Source of the DNA: Flaccisagitta enflata
Lineage: Eukaryota; Chaetognatha; Sagittoidea; Aphragmophora
DNA length: 64,000 nucleotides
Assembly: GCA_965153355.1 (NCBI GenBank)
Contig: OZ231126.1
Coordinates: 10,726,001-10,790,000, forward strand
Direction: 5' to 3'
Numbering within the stretch: the first letter of the stretch is position 1; each line of letters opens with the position of its first letter. The notes under the pieces are model-generated. The model saw nothing but the letters and a program-made list of their open reading frames with translations. It did no database searches and had not been told where the DNA came from. This document shows, piece after piece, positions 61,862 to 64,000 of the stretch. A program made the position numbers and the translations under genes.

Positions 61862-64000
61862 TTGATCCGGCACACCGTGGCTAAAAACCACCCCCGACGC
61901 AGACCGGAGACCAACCAACCCCTCAGCCAACCGCTACTACCATCACCGTGGCTAAAAACCACCCCGACGCAGACCGGGGTCAGCCAACCCCTCAACCTTC
62001 AAAACACCATCACCAAGTAGCAAAAACCACCAGCGCAGACCGGAGACCAACCAACCCCTCAAGCAACCAAAACACCATCACGTGGCTAAGCCACCCCGAC
62101 GCGGACCAGGCCAGCCAGCCCTCAGCCAGCCGGCTTACCATCTCCGTGGCCAAAACTACCCCGTGAGACCGGAGACCAGCCAACCTCAACCAAACAAAAC
62201 ACCAATACGTGGCTAAAACCACCCCGTGGACGGAGACCAACCAGCCCCTCAACCAACCTAAAAACACCATCACCGTGGCCTAAAAACCACCCCCGACGCA
62301 GACCGGAGACCAACCAACCCCTCAACCAACCCAAAACACCATCACCGTGGCTAAAACCCACCCGGCATGAACCCAGGAGACAACCCCTCAGCAGCCCAAA
62401 CACCAAATCTGCAGTGGCTAAAAACCACCGCGCAGACCGGGGCAACCAGCCTCAGCTTGGCTTCAAAACACCATCACCGTGGCTAAAAACCACCCCCGGC
62501 CTTGCTGGACAAGGAGACCAGCCCAACCTCGCCAGCCAGAAAACACACACCATCTGTGTACAAAAACCACCCCGACGCCAGACCGGAGACAACCAACCCC
62601 TCAGCAGCCGCTTACCATCACCGTAGTAAAAACCACCGACGCGAACGGAGACCAGCAACCCCTCAACCAGCCAGCGCCTGCGTCACCGTGGCTAAAACCA
62701 CCCGGCGCAGACCGGAGACCATAACCCTCCTTGGCAAAACACCATCACCGTGGCTAAAAACCACCCGGCTATGAGACGGAGATCATCAGCCCTCAATAAA
62801 AACACCATCACCGTGGCTAAAAACCACCCGCGCGGACCGGAGACCAACAGCCCTCAGCCAGCCATTATCACCGTGTTCCGCTCGCGGCGCGGGCAGGTCG
62901 ACAACCCTCAGCACCAAAACACCATCTGCGTATTAAAAACCACCCGGCGCGGGCCGGGCCAGCCAGCGCCAAACCAGCCAAAACACCATCGTGGCTAAAC
63001 CGCGGCGCGGACGGGGGACAGCAGCCCCTCAGCCAGCCCAAGCCTGCGTCACGTGGCTAAAAGTGCCCGGCGTGGACCGGGGACCAGCCAACCTCAGCCA
63101 ACCCAAAAAACACCATCACCGTGGCTAAAACACCCCGGCAGGCCGGAGACCAACCAACCTCAACCAACTAAGCTTCCTGTCACCGTGGCTAAACCACCCC
63201 GAGCGCAGACTCGGAGCCAGCCAACCCTCAGCCAGCCAAACACCATCACGTGGCTAAAGCCACCCCGGCTGAGACAGGCCAGCAACCTCCAACCAACCCA
63301 AAAAACACCATCACCCATTAAAGCCACCGCGCAGACGGAGGACCAGCCAGCCTCAGCCAGCCAAACACCATCTGCCGTGGCTCAAAGCCACCCCGACGCA
63401 GACCGGAGACCAGCCAACCCTCAGCCAGCCTAAACTGCCATCACGGGTGACTCCATTGTGCTGGACGGAGACCAGCCAACCCCTCAACCAGCTGGCTCTC
63501 ATCACCGTGGCACAAAACCACCCCAGCGCAGACCCAGGAGACCAGCAGCCCTCAGCATTAAGCCGCCATCACCGTGGCTATAAAAACCACCGGCAGACCG
63601 GAGATGACAACCCTCAACCAGCCAAACATACCATCCGTGGCTAAAAACCACGGCGCCAGACCAGACCAGCAACCCTCAGCCAGCTTAAAACATACCATCG
63701 CCGATAATTAAAAACCACCCCGACGCAGACCGGAGACCAACCAAGCCCTCAGCAGCCCAAAACACCGTCGTGGCTAAGCCACCGGCGCAGACCAGGACCA
63801 GCCAGCCCCTCAGCCAGCCAAAACGCCGTACGATAGCTAAAAACCACCGACGCAGACCGGAGACCAGCCAACCCCTCAACCAGCCCCAAACACCATCACC
63901 GTGGCTAAAAACCACCCAGCATGGGCCGGAGACCAGCCAACCCTCAACCAGCCCAAACACCATCACACCGTGTTCAAACCACCCCAGACGCAGACAGGAG
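61862..64000. repeat. ~70-bp degenerate satellite, ~30 copies
   Basis: Unit: CACCATCACCGTGGCTAAAA, ACCACCCCGACGCAGACCGG, AGACCAACCAACCCCTCAAC, CAACCCAAAA. Copies differ mainly by short deletions and runs of altered bases. The array continues to the window edge. Open frames across it shift constantly and are not genes. Confidence 0.92.

Overview
The window is nuclear DNA from an intron-rich eukaryote. GT-AG introns, AATAAA polyadenylation signals, a nuclear-type tRNA gene, an LTR retrotransposon, hAT and pogo-type remnants and long microsatellites all point that way. The one gene whose family I recognise is polycystin-2-like (EF-hands plus coiled coil), which suggests an animal or another ciliated lineage. 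The species cannot be told from the sequence. Perhaps 2% is exon; the rest is mobile and tandemly repeated DNA.

Layout. 0-11.6 kb: a tRNA-Ile(UAU) gene, a ~205-bp tandem repeat, hairpin-ended elements, a foldback element duplicated in tandem (7.3-9.6 kb) with a TIR element in one copy, and a 1.8-kb (CAA)n array. 11.62-17.64 kb: an LTR retrotransposon on the minus strand with near-identical 494-bp LTRs and gag only. It splits the (CAA)n array and carries nested pogo-type MITEs. 19.4-34.5 kb: exons of an unidentified minus-strand gene ('gene B'). Seven introns join in phase from 30.57 to 20.42 kb, and the introns are swollen by microsatellites, including 3 kb of polypurine. 34.7-35.0 kb: the last exon of another minus-strand gene ('gene A'). 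37.3-38.1 kb: a coding remnant and a small MITE.

38.57-58.89 kb: two perfect 21-bp inverted repeats, each bordered by TTAA, bracket 20.3 kb of mostly AT-rich, gene-poor DNA. It holds many copies of an ATTTGCATATTGCAG motif in opposite orientations, inverted arrays of a 10-bp repeat, telomere-like repeats, and nested foldback and hairpin elements. I read it as one giant non-autonomous TTAA element whose right end lies 28 bp before a splice acceptor. 58.9-59.8 kb: two polycystin-2-like exons on the plus strand, whose edges have been copied repeatedly into the neighbouring introns. 61.3-61.7 kb: a broken hAT transposase tail. 61.86-64.0 kb: a degenerate ~70-bp satellite.

The most unusual theme is a dispersed hairpin-ended element family. 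At least four different stem sequences occur, each still self-complementary, and in the better copies the same word reappears near the far end of the element.
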